DNA of 64,000 bases from Paraspadella gotoi (GCA_051294375.1 CM119270.1:18535504-18599503); one strand, 5' to 3'; shown: positions 31,098 through 44,179, numbered from the stretch's first letter. The notes: a model not told the origin generated them from the sequence alone. Program-made: numbers and translations.

Positions 31098-34000
31098 TCA
31101 CGTGACCGAGACGGAATTCTTCGCCGTCGGCGGCGCTCCCGGCGTGAGAAGAACGGAGGGCGTGGCCATGTCGGAGAACTGAGCGCCGGGCGTCATCGCG
31201 GCAACTTGACCCGGCGACGGCAGGGCGAACGACGGGCTCAGCAGGTTCAGCGAGGGGTTCAGCAGCGCAGCTTGGCCCAGCGCCGCTGCCGAGGGAGGAA
31301 ACTGAAAGTAGGAGTGACCGGAGGACGACGGAGTGTTGGGCGGGTGAAGCGGCGACACGTTGGCGATGGGCGACAGGGTGCTCCAAAAGTTGAGACCGCC
31401 CAGGTTGAGCGGCGAACCCGGAATGGCGCCGGGCACGGCGAGGTGGGCGGCGGCGGCGGCGCCGATGGCCGGCAGTTGACTCAGCGGCGGCGGTTTGGCG
31501 CGCGTAGGCGACGGAACTGGACGGTCCACGGATTGCGTCACCACGGACCCGTTGGTCCACGGATGAGGACGCGCCCGAGCCACCGTCACGGTCGACGTTG
31601 ACATCGTCTCGTAATGATTGGGCGTCAACTTGCGAGCGGAAGTCGTCGCTAATGATGACGTGGCAGTGGGTGTGGTCAGAGTCGCCGACGATGACGACGA
31701 CGACGACGATGAAGACGACGAGTCTCTAGGCGACGACGACGCGTGTTGCATCAACAGATGTTGATGCTGATAATGTTGCTGCAAGAGGAGTTGATCCGCA
31801 TCTTCCTTGCTCCCGTTGTTGTTGTTGTTGTTGACGGCCAAGTGGAGCGGCGAAGAGTTTGGCGAGAGCCTTCGATGAGGCGAGTAATAGGATGGCGACT
31901 TCTCTCCGAAATAGTTCCTCGGCGGCGACATGTTGGATCGGATGTTGGACTGGACCAGCGGGAGCGGCGACGGGATGCGCGGGCGCCTGCGGCGCAGCGT
32001 TCCGCCGCGCTCTCTCGACGAATCGCGAGAGGCGGCGTCGCCGGCGTCACCGGCGTCGTTGGCGTCGGATTCGCGATCGCGTCGCGGCGTCGTGGGTTCT
32101 TCCTTCACTTCCGTCTCAAACGGGCGCCGCAGGAGAGTCGAGGACGCCGGAGCGGCGAAAGCGACCGCGCGTGGCGGCGGCGGAGGCGGCGGCGAAGGCG
32201 AGCGGCGATCGGAGGGTGGCGGCGGAGGAAGAGGAAGAGGAGGAGGAGGAGAAGCGTCCATTCTCACGTCGACTTCCTCCGACTCGTGGGCGGACATCGA
32301 AGGCGGCGGCGGCGTCAGCGTGAGAGACGGAACTCGCGCAGCCGTTGAAGTGTATGGAGGAAGGAGACGCGACGCCGCTTCGAGACTGATGCCCGACGGT
32401 GTCGCCAGAGTCGACGCCGGGCGGTAGATTGTCGGTCGCGCCGCAGAAGGAGATTCCGCGGCGGAGGATTGTCTGAGAGCGGCGGCTGCGGCGGCTGAAG
32501 CGGCGGCAGAGGAGGAGACCTCGGCAGACTTGCCCGGACTCGTCCCTGTCGCCGGCGTCGGAGGTGAGCGTCGATAATCGGCGAATGGAACCTTCGTCGG
32601 CGTCGTCGGTTCCACGACGGCGTCGAGCGGGGATTCCGGCGCCTCGTCTTCCGGATGATGAATCACGAGGGGTTGGGGCGATGGAAAACGCGCCTGTCCG
32701 TGTTGAAGGTCGAGAACGGCCCCGGATGGAGACTCTCGATCCTCGTGACGCCGATGAACCCCGGGACTTTCGGCGCCGGATCGTCGACTGAGGCGATGAT
32801 CGAAACCGGCGTCGTTGGATTCGAGATGGTGACGCCCCGCGGCGTGATGCATGTGATAGTGGAGGTGGTGGGGATGAACGGCTCCCACCACGCCACCTCC
32901 GACGCCAGCGACCCCGTTGTTCATGTGCGCCGGCGGTGGGCGTGGTTCCGGCGTCACAGAATCCACGCGGAGAATCGGCGACGGCGCCGTCGACCCAGGC
33001 GCCGGGCTGCTGTTGCGGCTGTTGTAGAGATCGCGTGACGACGCCCTTCCGCCGGCGTGGTTGGCGCCGGCGAGGGGCGGCGAGTAGAGCGGGTCGGCGG
33101 GCAGCGGACGAGGCGGCGCCGTCGGCGGAGGCGGCGCCGCAGCGTGGAGAGAGAGATGGAGAGCGTGGTTGGGATGAAGGAGATGGAGAGAGTCGCTCCC
33201 GGCGGAAGGAGGCGCCGTCGACGAGCCGTTGGAGGACGCCGAAGAGGCGTGCTGCCGCAAGATGGACAGGGTGTCCGGACCCGCGCCGACACTGCCGAGA
33301 TCCGACGAAGATGATCCTTCGAACGGACGTACGGACGATTCTTCCAACTCGGACGGATTCCGGTGCCGATCCGACGGCGAAGGAGAGACGCTGGGATTGG
33401 AAGGCGGATAGGAGGCGCCGGGGAAGTGGCGGATTCCGGCGCGGCTATCCGGACGATCCACTTCGATCTGATGAGGACGAAAGAAGTGAATAAGATTTGG
33501 TGTCATTAATTAAGCTCGATCAAACCTTAATCAATTCAGTGTAGAAAATCTTTTGTATTTTCTATCCGGGGTAACAAAATATCTTTCAGTATGTTTTCTT
33601 TAAGTTCTCTTAAATACATCATTTATAATTATATTAAATATTTTTAAATATAAAAACTTGCATTAATTGGCAACAACGATCGTTGTTGCCAATTAATTCA
33701 AATTTCTCTCTAATCTCTAATCACAACGAAAGAAAGGATTATAGTTTATACAACACAATCTAAAAACTGAAAATAGTGACACGAGTAATTTTACAATATT
33801 CAAGAACTTAAGGTTTATTTTATTCCTTCCTTCCTTTCATCCTTTTTTTGCTCCAAATTCATTTTTTGCTCATTTTCTCCCTTTGCCCCACTTCTTCTTT
33901 TTCCAATTCGCTTCTCTACTCCAGTATCAACTACCTCTTTCGCTCCATTTCTCCTTCTCCCTCCATCGCTCCTCTTCTCCCAGCTCCTCTTTCCCCGCTC

Positions 34001-34583
34001 ACCTTCGGAGTGATGGGGCGCCGTTCGGACGTGGAGTAAATCGAGGCGCCGCTCGGGGACGCCGAAGGCACGAGCGGCGTCGGCGAGGGCGCCGAGGCGT
34101 GGCCGACGGCGCCGTGGCCGGCCAATCCGGCGCCGACTCCGCCGCCGGCGCCGAGATGATGCGGCGGCGGCGGCGGACCGGGATAGAGTTGGTGATGAGG
34201 ATGATGATGATGAGGAAATTGGAAGCTGAGAAAAGGCAACGGCGGATTGGAAGGGAGAAGGGAAGCGGGCGGCAGAACGGGACGATCGCGTTGGAGGGAT
34301 TCCATCTTGACGCGGAAGGGAACCTGAAGTTGGAGCGAAACGGAGTTTGTATGTCGATGTCGATATTAAACGATAGATAGTAAGAAGGATAAGGATAAAT
34401 TTCACTTAAAATACCCGTAAATGGTTAGAATTATCAATTTCAGTCAATGATGCCAAGGTCAGTCGTAGGAATTTAAAAAGTCAAAAAATCCATAAATCAA
34501 TAGATAAATTAATCTCGCAATCAGTAAAAATAACCATAAATAAATTATTCAATTAATCAAACCGCCAATAACTAAATAAATTC

Positions 34584-34679
<96 letters not shown>

Positions 34680-34984
34680 TGTCCTCATTCTCACCTTGTT
34701 TTCCGTCTTAGTGATTTCGGGAAATGAGACGAAGCGATAGACGAACTTTTGTCCCATGACTTTCTTGATGATGTTCTTGTCGTAATAATATCGCAAGGCG
34801 CGACTCAGCTTGTCGTAGTTCATGTTGTGCTTGTTCTTGCGCAGACCCCAGAGACGGGCCACCTCCTCGGCGTTGATCAGCTTGAACTCTCCCTCGTTGT
34901 TGGTCCAGGAGATGATGTGGTTGTACTGGTTGGAGAGGAGCAACTCCAGCAGGAATTGCCAGAGGGTGATGTTCGATTCCATGC
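31098..34984 (-). CDS. ELK: ELK/ternary-complex-factor type ETS transcription factor
   Basis: ETS-domain transcription factor, a probable MAPK target; 992 residues if translation starts at the ATG at 34980-34982. Exons: 34695-34984, 34003-34323, 31098-33467. The ETS domain (about 5-86: [58 protein letters not shown]) is nearest ELK1/3/4. Residues 101-104 (VKME) form a SUMO consensus like the ELK repression motif. The C-terminus has FWSTLSP (897-903) and the ERK-docking FQFP (924-927), the diagnostic pair of the ELK activation domain. At 992 residues it is more than twice vertebrate ELK length, owing to a 2.4-kb exon rich in Pro, Ser, Ala, His and Asn. A convincing SRF-binding B box is not seen. 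An acceptor (CAG|GC) directly before the ATG shows that an upstream exon is spliced on, which may be coding. Confidence 0.92.
33662..33697. repeat. Perfect 36-base palindrome
   Basis: The arm ATTAATTGGCAACAACGA is followed immediately by its exact reverse complement, with no spacer, in the ELK intron between exons 2 and 3. Confidence 0.97.
34584..34677. repeat. (ATCA)n tetranucleotide repeat
   Basis: About 23 uninterrupted units, ending roughly 17 bases inside the intron that follows the ELK ETS exon. Confidence 0.98.
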
Positions 34985-35968
34985 CTGTGTGGGGGGGGGA
35001 GGGAAGATGGGGGAGAGGGGTGTTGATTAGTTGGTTGGAACTGATTGGTACGTTGCGATGAATATTTTCTTCGTTTCAATCATTCGAATCAATCGTGAAC
35101 TCGGTTCACGCGTTTATTTCATTCAATATAAAATTTTGGGGTCCAATAGCCTAAAGTGAAAACGAAGGACAAAGAGGAATCACGACTCACGTCGTGAAAC
35201 TGGCTCGTGAGACGATTTCGCGCTAAGAAGTTGCGTGAAAGAAAGGGAAGGATTTAAAATCCTCTTTCTTAGGCTCATGAGGACTAAGGAAGATTTCTGC
35301 GTAGGGTAAGTCTAACATTTTGTTCAGGATTCGCTCAAGATTTCGGGAGATTTACGAAAATTATCTAAAATTTTGACGAGTTTCCAAAAAAAAGGGTTTT
35401 TAAGAAAATGAAAGAAAGAAAAAAAAAGGGAAAGAAAATAAAAAGAAGTCGCTCCCATTAGTCGGAACAAAGAAAAAAAAAAGAAAGAGCGTCGTGGGTC
35501 GTTATCTGGAGACTGAGAAAGTGGAGAGGGAGGGGAAAGGGGGAAGAGAGAGAGGGAGAGAGAGAGAGATGGGAGGAGAGAGGAGGAGGAGATGAAAAAG
35601 AGAAGAAAGAGAGAGAGAAAGCGCCTGAGGAGATGAAGAGCTTTCAAGCGACCATCGCCTCTCTCTCTCTCTCTCTCTCACTCTCTCTCTCTCTCTCTCT
35701 TCCCCCCTGTGAAAAGCAGCCCTTAATTTCCTTGAGGCTAATCTCTACAACAATCTTGACGAAGAAACGAATTGACGGATATTGAAAGTGGGCGCGAAAG
35801 GAGAGAGAGAGAGAAAAAGAGAGAGAGAGAAGAAAAAGAGAGAGACGAGAGAGAGAGAGAAGACGAAAAGTCCAGGCGAAAATATGGTAATATCAAAAAT
35901 TGAATGATTGATTAAAGTCTACTTACAAGCGAGTCATTGACCGGGTGACTCCGTGAACTTGTGATAGT

Positions 35969-36032
<64 letters not shown>

Positions 36033-37136
36033 TAGAGAGAAGAGAGAGAGAGAGAATTGAGAATCCCGGACGAACAAGAAGGAAATTAAGAGCAAGCTCG
36101 TTTCCGAAACACCCAGTAATTAAAAAAAGAAAGAAAACATAAAAACAAAAAAACTCAAAAACACAAACAAGAGAGAAGGAAAGTAAGTCAACTTTTCCGA
36201 GCGGCAGCTTACGAGACGAAGAGACGAAACGAGACGAAGAAGAAAAACGTAAACAAAAAAACTCGCGAGGTCGAGATAAACAAAACACAAAAAAGGTAAA
36301 CAAAACGTTCGACGACTCGAATCTGGATTCTGGAGAATATATATATATATAATCGGCTTCTTTTGTTTTATTTTGCGCGAAGGAAACGATTAAAAAAGGC
36401 GATGGGGGAGATGGTGGGGGAGTGGGGGGTGATGAGGTGATGGAAGAGAGAGAAGGTAGGGTGATGGGGTGAGAGAGCAGCTGGGAGGGGTGGGAAGGCG
36501 GCGTCGTGATTAAGCCAGGAGTCAGAGATCGGATGAGAGCTTTAGTCTAGTCTCGTGATCAGAATCAGATTTTGTGCGGCAAAGGGTGTTGTGTCTCGTG
36601 ATTCACAAGCAGTGGTGAACTATTATTGCCATTAAAAAGAAATGAAAAAACAGTGAAAAGTGAATTGAGTCATCCTCGTGAGGCCTGACCTTTAACGAGA
36701 TTAGGTGAGGCGGAGAAAGTGGAGGGGTGAGTTTCCTCGTTGGCGACGATAAAATGAGGAATGAAGAAATTTACGGGCGGAAGAAATAAGAAGAGGCCGA
36801 AGGTGGGAGTTGATGGAGAGAGAGGGGAGGGTTAAGTGGAGATGGTGGTCAGGGGTGTTGGGGCAATGGGGGTGTTGATCTCGGATGACGGAGATGTCGA
36901 GAGTCGGCGTCGGAGAGTCGCGTGACCCGACGTGAAGGAAATCCGATGCGTATCATTTACACGAAAGAAGTTTGAATCCCTTAGACTTGTTTTTAGTTTT
37001 ACCCCCTTGATATCGATCTTTTACCCCTTAGATCTTTTACCCCATTGATGTTTCAACCCCTAGGGTCCAGTACCGCCTGGATACTTTACTACTTTACATT
37101 TTATCTTAAGATCTTTTAACCCCTAGACCTGTTACA
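34985..37136. other. Upstream intron or 5' flank of ELK, low complexity
   Basis: No coding exon is recognised. Contains (CT)n at 35661-35700, (GA)n at 35804-35862 and 35971-36056, and polypurine DNA. From 37000 to the gap there are imperfect repeats of TTTTACCCCTTAGATC. Confidence 0.6.
35971..36056. repeat. (GA)n microsatellite
   Basis: About 85 bases of GA with a few phase shifts. Confidence 0.97.
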
Positions 37137-37973
37137 NNNNNNNNNNNNNNNNNNNNNNNNNNNNNNNNNNNNNNNNNNNNNNNNNNNNNNNNNNNNNNNN
37201 NNNNNNNNNNNNNNNNNNNNNNNNNNNNNNNNNNNNNNNNNNNNNNNNNNNNNNNNNNNNNNNNNNNNNNNNNNNNNNNNNNNNNNNNNNNNNNNNNNNN
37301 NNNNNNNNNNNNNNNNNNNNNNNNNNNNNNNNNNNNNNNNNNNNNNNNNNNNNNNNNNNNNNNNNNNNNNNNNNNNNNNNNNNNNNNNNNNNNNNNNNNN
37401 NNNNNNNNNNNNNNNNNNNNNNNNNNNNNNNNNNNNNNNNNNNNNNNNNNNNNNNNNNNNNNNNNNNNNNNNNNNNNNNNNNNNNNNNNNNNNNNNNNNN
37501 NNNNNNNNNNNNNNNNNNNNNNNNNNNNNNNNNNNNNNNNNNNNNNNNNNNNNNNNNNNNNNNNNNNNNNNNNNNNNNNNNNNNNNNNNNNNNNNNNNNN
37601 NNNNNNNNNNNNNNNNNNNNNNNNNNNNNNNNNNNNNNNNNNNNNNNNNNNNNNNNNNNNNNNNNNNNNNNNNNNNNNNNNNNNNNNNNNNNNNNNNNNN
37701 NNNNNNNNNNNNNNNNNNNNNNNNNNNNNNNNNNNNNNNNNNNNNNNNNNNNNNNNNNNNNNNNNNNNNNNNNNNNNNNNNNNNNNNNNNNNNNNNNNNN
37801 NNNNNNNNNNNNNNNNNNNNNNNNNNNNNNNNNNNNNNNNNNNNNNNNNNNNNNNNNNNNNNNNNNNNNNNNNNNNNNNNNNNNNNNNNNNNNNNNNNNN
37901 NNNNNNNNNNNNNNNNNNNNNNNNNNNNNNNNNNNNNNNNNNNNNNNNNNNNNNNNNNNNNNNNNNNNNNNNN
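37137..37973. other. Assembly gap (837 N)
   Basis: A run of N. Open frames crossing it are not real. Confidence 0.99.
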
Positions 37974-38642
37974 AGTTTTGTAGCATCCCCGTTGAAGTAT
38001 TCTTTATACATAAGTACGCATTGTTGATACAGAAATATCGACGCCTCTCAAAAAAGCGAAATTCACTCGCACGCAGCACTGAGCTCGATAGCACGCAGCA
38101 CGATTGCACGCAGCACGCAGCCTTATCACACGCAACGCATTCCAAGGAATCGGGGAAAGGTAGGGATGCCGCCTCGTCCGCCTTTCCTCACCAGCAAATG
38201 CCAACACTCAAACGTTTTGAATTTTTTTAGAGAGGAGAGAGAAAATCATTTGTTTTTAAACCACCAAGAACGAAACCATGCAAAATATCTTTCTTTTCAA
38301 TTCTTCCCTGCCTGGCTACCTCTCCTGGCATCTTCCCTGCCCTGCTGGCTTCGTTCGTCGGTCTCTTCCACTCCTCTGCCGAGTTGCCCGTCTCCCTCCT
38401 CTCCCCTCCTCGTCATGTACCACGTGTTCGTTTCTCCTAAAAAATAATATTATCCAAAGTAAAAAGCGGTAATTGTAGGGAAGTTGTTCGCTGCGCCATA
38501 ATATGGGCTGGGTCGTCAGAGGAAACAGCTATAGTCGGCCGGGGGAAAACGAAAATGGGCCGGGGCATGCCCCTACCCATGATTACCCCCCGGATTTCCC
38601 TTGGCAAATGTCGCGGCGCCTGCTTGGTGATTATGACGCGGC

Positions 38643-38667
38643 NNNNNNNNNNNNNNNNNNNNNNNNN
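38643..38667. other. Assembly gap (25 N)
   Basis: Fixed-size gap of 25 N, immediately left of duplicated block copy A. Confidence 0.99.
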
Positions 38668-41644
38668 AGAGAAGAGAGAGAGAAGAGAGAGAGAGAGAGA
38701 AGAGAGCGAGAGAGAGAGAGAGAGAGAGAGGGAGCGAGAAGAAAGACAAAGAAGCGGCATAAGATGAGACATAAAATGCTGAAAAGCCATGTATGTTAAG
38801 ACAGGTTCTTTTGAAGTTTGAAAAAACTATACGATAAAAAGTATTATTAATTTTAATATCGTGTTTTTTTTATATCTTCTTTCTCTTACTTTTCTCACTC
38901 GAAACCCCTCAAGTTTTTTTTTTTCAAATACCGAAGTAAAGACAACTTTTTTTTTTTATTATTTTGATTTTGAGATATTCTTGAGCGGTTTCCCTCTTTC
39001 TTGTTAACTTGGCTAGAAGAAAAAAAATCAACAAAAAAAATGTAACAGATAAAAAAATAAACAAAGAAAACTAACACAAAACGTGAAAATATTCGTTCTC
39101 CCTCTTTCCACCAATAATTTTTCTCTTGAGAGAGAGAGAGAGAGAAGAAAGAAGAAAGAAAAAGGATGGAAGAAAAGTCAATATGCTTCTCATTGGTTAC
39201 GACGTAAGGTTGACGGCTTTTTAAAATTGGCCCAACTTATGGTTTCTCCTGAATTAATATTCATTAATGATAACACCAAAACTCGCGTCCATTGGGCCGA
39301 GTTTTAAAAACTTGATATGAAAGAAAAAAAATATAAAAACAGAGAAAAATTAAAAAGAGAAAGAAAGCTGAGTCAGAGGCCGCGGGCGGATGTATAGAGA
39401 CGAGAGAGAGAGAGAAGAGAGAGAGAAGAGAGAAGAGAGAGGAGAGAGAGAGAGAGAGAGAGTATTGACTATTGAGAGCAAAGATCTTCAAGACGTTGAT
39501 GACAGTTTCGGAAGAGAAAGCGTGACTGGAGTGAAGAAAGAAAGAAAGAAAAGAAAGAAAAAAGAAAGAAAAAAGAATGAGAAAGAAAGAGTAAAGAAAG
39601 AAAGAAAGAAAGAAAGAAAAGAAAGTGGGATAATTCTCGGGACAATGGACGCGAAGAAAAACCGCGTTGGGGAAAAAAACGGGCTTGACGTAACAAGGAT
39701 AGACGACGAACGACAGAACGAACGACGACGACAACGACAACGAAACGCTATAAATCAACGGTCTGGAGTACGAACGACGACAACGACTTAAAATGATCAC
39801 AACTACGGTTGAAACTAGGGGAGGGAATAAAACGACAAAGCGGACGACAAAGCGGATGACAAAAGCAGATGACAAAGTGATGACAAAGAGGACGACAAAG
39901 ACGGAGGTTGAAAAATAAAATTGGAAAACGGCGACAAAAGGAAAGTTAAAGGACAATGCGACGACGCCGACGACGACGACGAACACGGCTAATGCGATTC
40001 ACGCCTGGGCGACGAAAAGGAAACCGATTGTGGATGCGGATTGTGAATCCCGAGAGACGATGACACCGAAGTTTTAATCTGACGGAACCCAAAGAGAGGA
40101 ACTATAGATGGGAACTATAGACGAAACCGGCGTAAGAAAGAAAGACGGGGATGTAACAAATATATAAACCGAAATGATTCTGAAAATGAACTGAAGATAG
40201 AAAATAGGAATAGAATATAGATATACTACGAGAGACCGAAATTCGTAGGGGATGAGAGAACTCGAAACAACAAATAAACCAGTGAACGAACGACAAACAA
40301 CAAAAGAACGAGGGACGAACGTTAACGACTTTAACGAACGAATGCTAACTGGAGAACGACCGCCAGAACATCGAAAATGTCACTTTTCGTAGTCCAAACC
40401 GACGATTCTCAACTCGAAAAGGCAAGGGGGGCGGGTGGGGGGAGGGCGGGGTGGGGGGCGAGGAAGGGGGGGGTGCCGCGAAAAGTCCGCCGTTCCTTCT
40501 GACCCGAAGGGCGATGACGTGAGGCGGATGGGTGGTGGTGGTTAGAGGGTGGAGGAGGTGGCGCGGTGACGATGAGGGGGATTTGAAAAGGGAACAAGGG
40601 AGAAAAGGGGGAAAAAAAGGAGAGAAGGAAATAAGAAAGGAACGCCACTTTTGTTGTCGTCGGGGCGTGGTCGAGTTTGTTGGGTTGCGTCCTCCTCTCC
40701 CCGAGCAGAGAATGGCGAGAGAGAGAGAGAGAAGGAGACGAGAGAGAGAGAGGAGGAGAAAGAGAGAGAGAGAGAGAGAGAGCAGGAAATTTGAAAAACG
40801 GAAATCGCGGGTACGAAATATCAGGTCTGATTAAATAAAATTGTATCCATTCTAATTTAAATCAAATCCAGGAATTTTCTTCTCATATTCCACAAGTTGA
40901 ACAATCCGGACAACGACGAACTTTACCTCACGGGAAAACTATTGGCGCACACGAAAGAATTAAGAAATCTATTTTCCCAGATGTCCCTTTGTTTTTAACA
41001 CAAAGTTAAAAACAAACTCTAAGACGCGAGTTATAAACAAATCTTATTAAACTAAACATTAGTGACCAATATATTTTTATAAACCGAAAGATTTGGAGTT
41101 GCTACGAGACAAAATTAAGAAAGCAAAACAAAATATAGAACTTCGTTAGCAACAACGACTTGAACGGACATCAATCAACAATGAATAGCAAAACTGGTTG
41201 TTTTTAACAAACTTCTTGTTATGATATTATTCTGTAAGAGGGATGAACGCCATAACCCACCAAGGCCTGTCCAAAGATTGAGTTTTATTGAGTATAATAA
41301 TTAGTCTGTACCAATTTCATTAAAAAAAAACATTTCTTGAAAAGAATCATGTTATATTAACTTTCATTTGTTTTCGACCTCACGAAGCTCGAATTACATT
41401 GCATCTTCTCGCGACTTTTTTTTAATTTGTCACACCAAAAACGAGATCAGAGACGAACAACGTACAGACGTACCGAACGCACAAGCGGATCGAGAGTCCG
41501 TCGAATCCTTGTGCGATCGAGTTTGACGTCATGACGCAAATGGCTAGGTTTTAAAGGGAAGCGAAAAAGAGACGTCACAGTCACGACTCAAAACACAGAT
41601 TCGATTACCTTCACCCTTTTCGAAATCATTGGGTGAGAGGGTGA

Positions 41645-41680
<36 letters not shown>

Positions 41681-42127
41681 AGAGAAAGAGAGAGAGAAGA
41701 GAAGAGAGAAGAGGGGAGAGAGAGAGAGATCTCTATATCAGTTGCACACCTTTTTTTTTTTTATCTTTCGACGGTCAACACAGGCAGGAAGGAAAAAAAG
41801 GAAGAAAAAAAGGAAGAAAAAAAAAGAGAGATAAGAATCTGCCAAACGAGAAACAGAGAGAAAACCGGATTTTTTACAAAACACTTTTTTCATTGTCTTC
41901 TTAAAACTTTTTAACTTCTCCATCTTTACGTTGTCTTTTTACGCCGCCCGAAGACCGTTTCTGTCTGTCCATTGTCGATCTTATTAGATGTTTTGTCAGG
42001 CGCGTTTTCGACAAATGACAAAGTTACACGCAAGATTTGCTTTGGAAAAAAAAAACATCTTAAGATCGCGTTCACGTCCAAACGGATTTGCTTCTGATAC
42101 ATAAGTGCCCGAACAATAAGAGAGAGG

Positions 42128-42191
<64 letters not shown>

Positions 42192-42210
42192 AGAGGAGAG
42201 AGAGAGAGAA
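38668..42210. repeat. Duplicated block, copy A
   Basis: A continuous 3.5-kb copy. Its left part matches 45970-46680 and 46706-48417; its right part, from about 40325, matches 53659-55540. It starts and ends in (GA)n and contains (GAAA)n near 39536-39625 and GACAAAG-rich DNA near 39830-39905. No conserved coding sequence is seen. Differences from the other copies are mostly single-base indels. Confidence 0.9.
41218..41345 (+). repeat. Short interspersed family CCAAGGCCTGTCCAAAG, copy 1
   Basis: Shares GTTATGATATTATTCTGTAA, AGAGGGAT and AACCCACCAAGGCCTGTCCAA with other copies in the window. It is part of duplicated block A. Confidence 0.6.
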
Positions 42211-42256
42211 TCATTTTGTTTTTACCGACAGAAAAACCATCAAAATCATCTTTTCT

Positions 42257-42261
<5 letters not shown>

Positions 42262-42327
<66 letters not shown>

Positions 42328-42360
42328 CTCACTTTCTTTCCTCTCTCTCTCTCTCTCTCA
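42262..42360. repeat. (CT)n microsatellite
   Basis: About 100 bases of CT on the plus strand with short interruptions. A (GA)n array lies 50 bases to its left at 42120-42210. Confidence 0.97.
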
Positions 42361-42740
42361 TGAAGAATCAGAAGATGCACTCATATCAGTCAGATAGTCG
42401 GGTCAAAAAACCGTGATCGTCGTCGTCGTCTTTGTCGTCATCGTCGTCGTCGTTTAATCCTTGTCATTCACCCGTAGGATCGTCGACGGACTTCCACCCG
42501 GATGTAACAGACTCCGTATCCTTTACCCCCGGATGAAATTGTCTGGTACTCCAGGATGTAACAGACTCAGTATCCTTTACCCCGGGATGTAATTGATTGC
42601 TTTGCCGGATACTACATAGACCCTCAAGTTCCGGTTCTTGCCGGATCCACTTTATCCGGCGTCCGCCTCTCGAGACGCCTCTTTGGAGTACAGCGCCCTC
42701 AGCGGAGGAATTCCTCGCTTCCTCTCTCTTCACAGAGTCG

Positions 42741-42765
42741 NNNNNNNNNNNNNNNNNNNNNNNNN
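42741..42765. other. Assembly gap (25 N)
   Basis: Fixed-size gap of 25 N. Confidence 0.99.
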
Positions 42766-44179
42766 CTCTCTTCATCAGCAGTCTTCTGCGAGCGACTACA
42801 TTCCTCTCTCCAAACGCTCGTGCTCACTCGTACGCGTACGACTGCTCCTGATGCTGATTGACGAGTAGCAGAAAGAATTGCTAAACCTCACTGGCAGCAC
42901 GCGCTCTGAGCTCTGAACGGTCACTATCCGAGTACTGTTCAGCAGAGCTCTCCCACTGTAGTTCTACATGCTAGCTTAGAACGACCCGTCCTCTCAACTT
43001 TGCTCTTAGTTACTGACAGCAGCAGCAATGTTCTTGGTAGAGTAGTTATTTGTATTATTTATTTTGCATTTTGAGTGTATTATCACAGGTTTTTTGATCA
43101 AAAAGGACTGACTCGATCGCACGAGACCGTCCGAGTTTTCCGGTGCTTTTATTCATTAATGAAATTAATCGAGGGGAGGAATAACCCATAGTGTGGCGAC
43201 CAAGACTATCTGAAAAAGGCTTCGCGTCAATCCTTTTCTGTTGCGTCAATTCCCGCATAATGATTCCCAAGACTCGTGCGCCCGATTAAAGTCTAGGACA
43301 CTATTCTTTCGAAGGCAACAGTTACATCAACCTACTCCCCAATTAGCAGGTCATGATGCTATTAAATTGCCGTTCTTGCACCTTCTCTTAATTCTTCTTC
43401 TCTTCTCTTTTGGTTTCCTTCTGCCTCCTTCCCTTGTTCTTCTTATTTTCCCCTCACCGCTCTCCTACGCTTCTCTGTACGACTGATATCTCACTCTTTT
43501 CAATTGCCCGTGGGAAAAGAGGCGGGACCTCGTTCTTTCTTCAATAATACCGGGTGTGTTTGTGGAGTTTTTCCTTCCTTTTGTCCTATTTTATACTCTC
43601 TTTTGTTCTACGATCTTAACTTAATGTACTCGTCTTTGAATTGGTGCCTTCTCTTTTTCTTCACAATCGCTGCATCGCCAATGTGTCTGCACTATCCTAG
43701 CGTTCATACCTCTTAGCTACTGAGTTTTCAAAAGTCCCAGTGCTGTGAACCACCTCTCTCCACATCAATACCAGCAACGCATCCTACTTCTTATTCTTCT
43801 CCAACCAGAATCATGGCTACCATACCTCTATATCCCTTTCCAACTTCATCATACTATCATATCTGCACAATCATGCTCCGCTTCATCCTTAACAGATGAG
43901 CTATCTCGTCGATCGTCGTCCTTAAAATTCTTCTTTTCTGACGCTATGACACTCGTGTATATCAGTTGCCGTCGCTTTGATTTTTCGTGTGTGATCTTAA
44001 ATGAGAAAACAGACCAATTATCGAAGAAGCTAAGCAGTCATGCAGAGAAGGTGGCGTTGATCGATTGGAGAAAGCAGAAAGCAGGTAAGGAGAAAGAGAT
44101 AGCAGAAGAAAGCAGACGTAGACGATAGCATTTTTTGGATAGAAGAATGAGAGAAGATGAGAAAGTATACTTGTGTAGT

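Noticed and set aside
31743-32427. Arg-rich and Gly-rich plus-strand frames opposite the ELK long exon
   Set aside because: They mirror Ser/Pro/Ala codons of the minus-strand ELK exon, which ends in recognisable ELK motifs.
34584-34677. (ATCA)n array considered as a CRISPR-like or regulatory array
   Set aside because: It has no spacers and is a plain tetranucleotide microsatellite in an animal intron.
37106-38145. Long open frames of 301 and 337 codons across the N gap
   Set aside because: They are produced only by translating N as open; no real sequence supports them.
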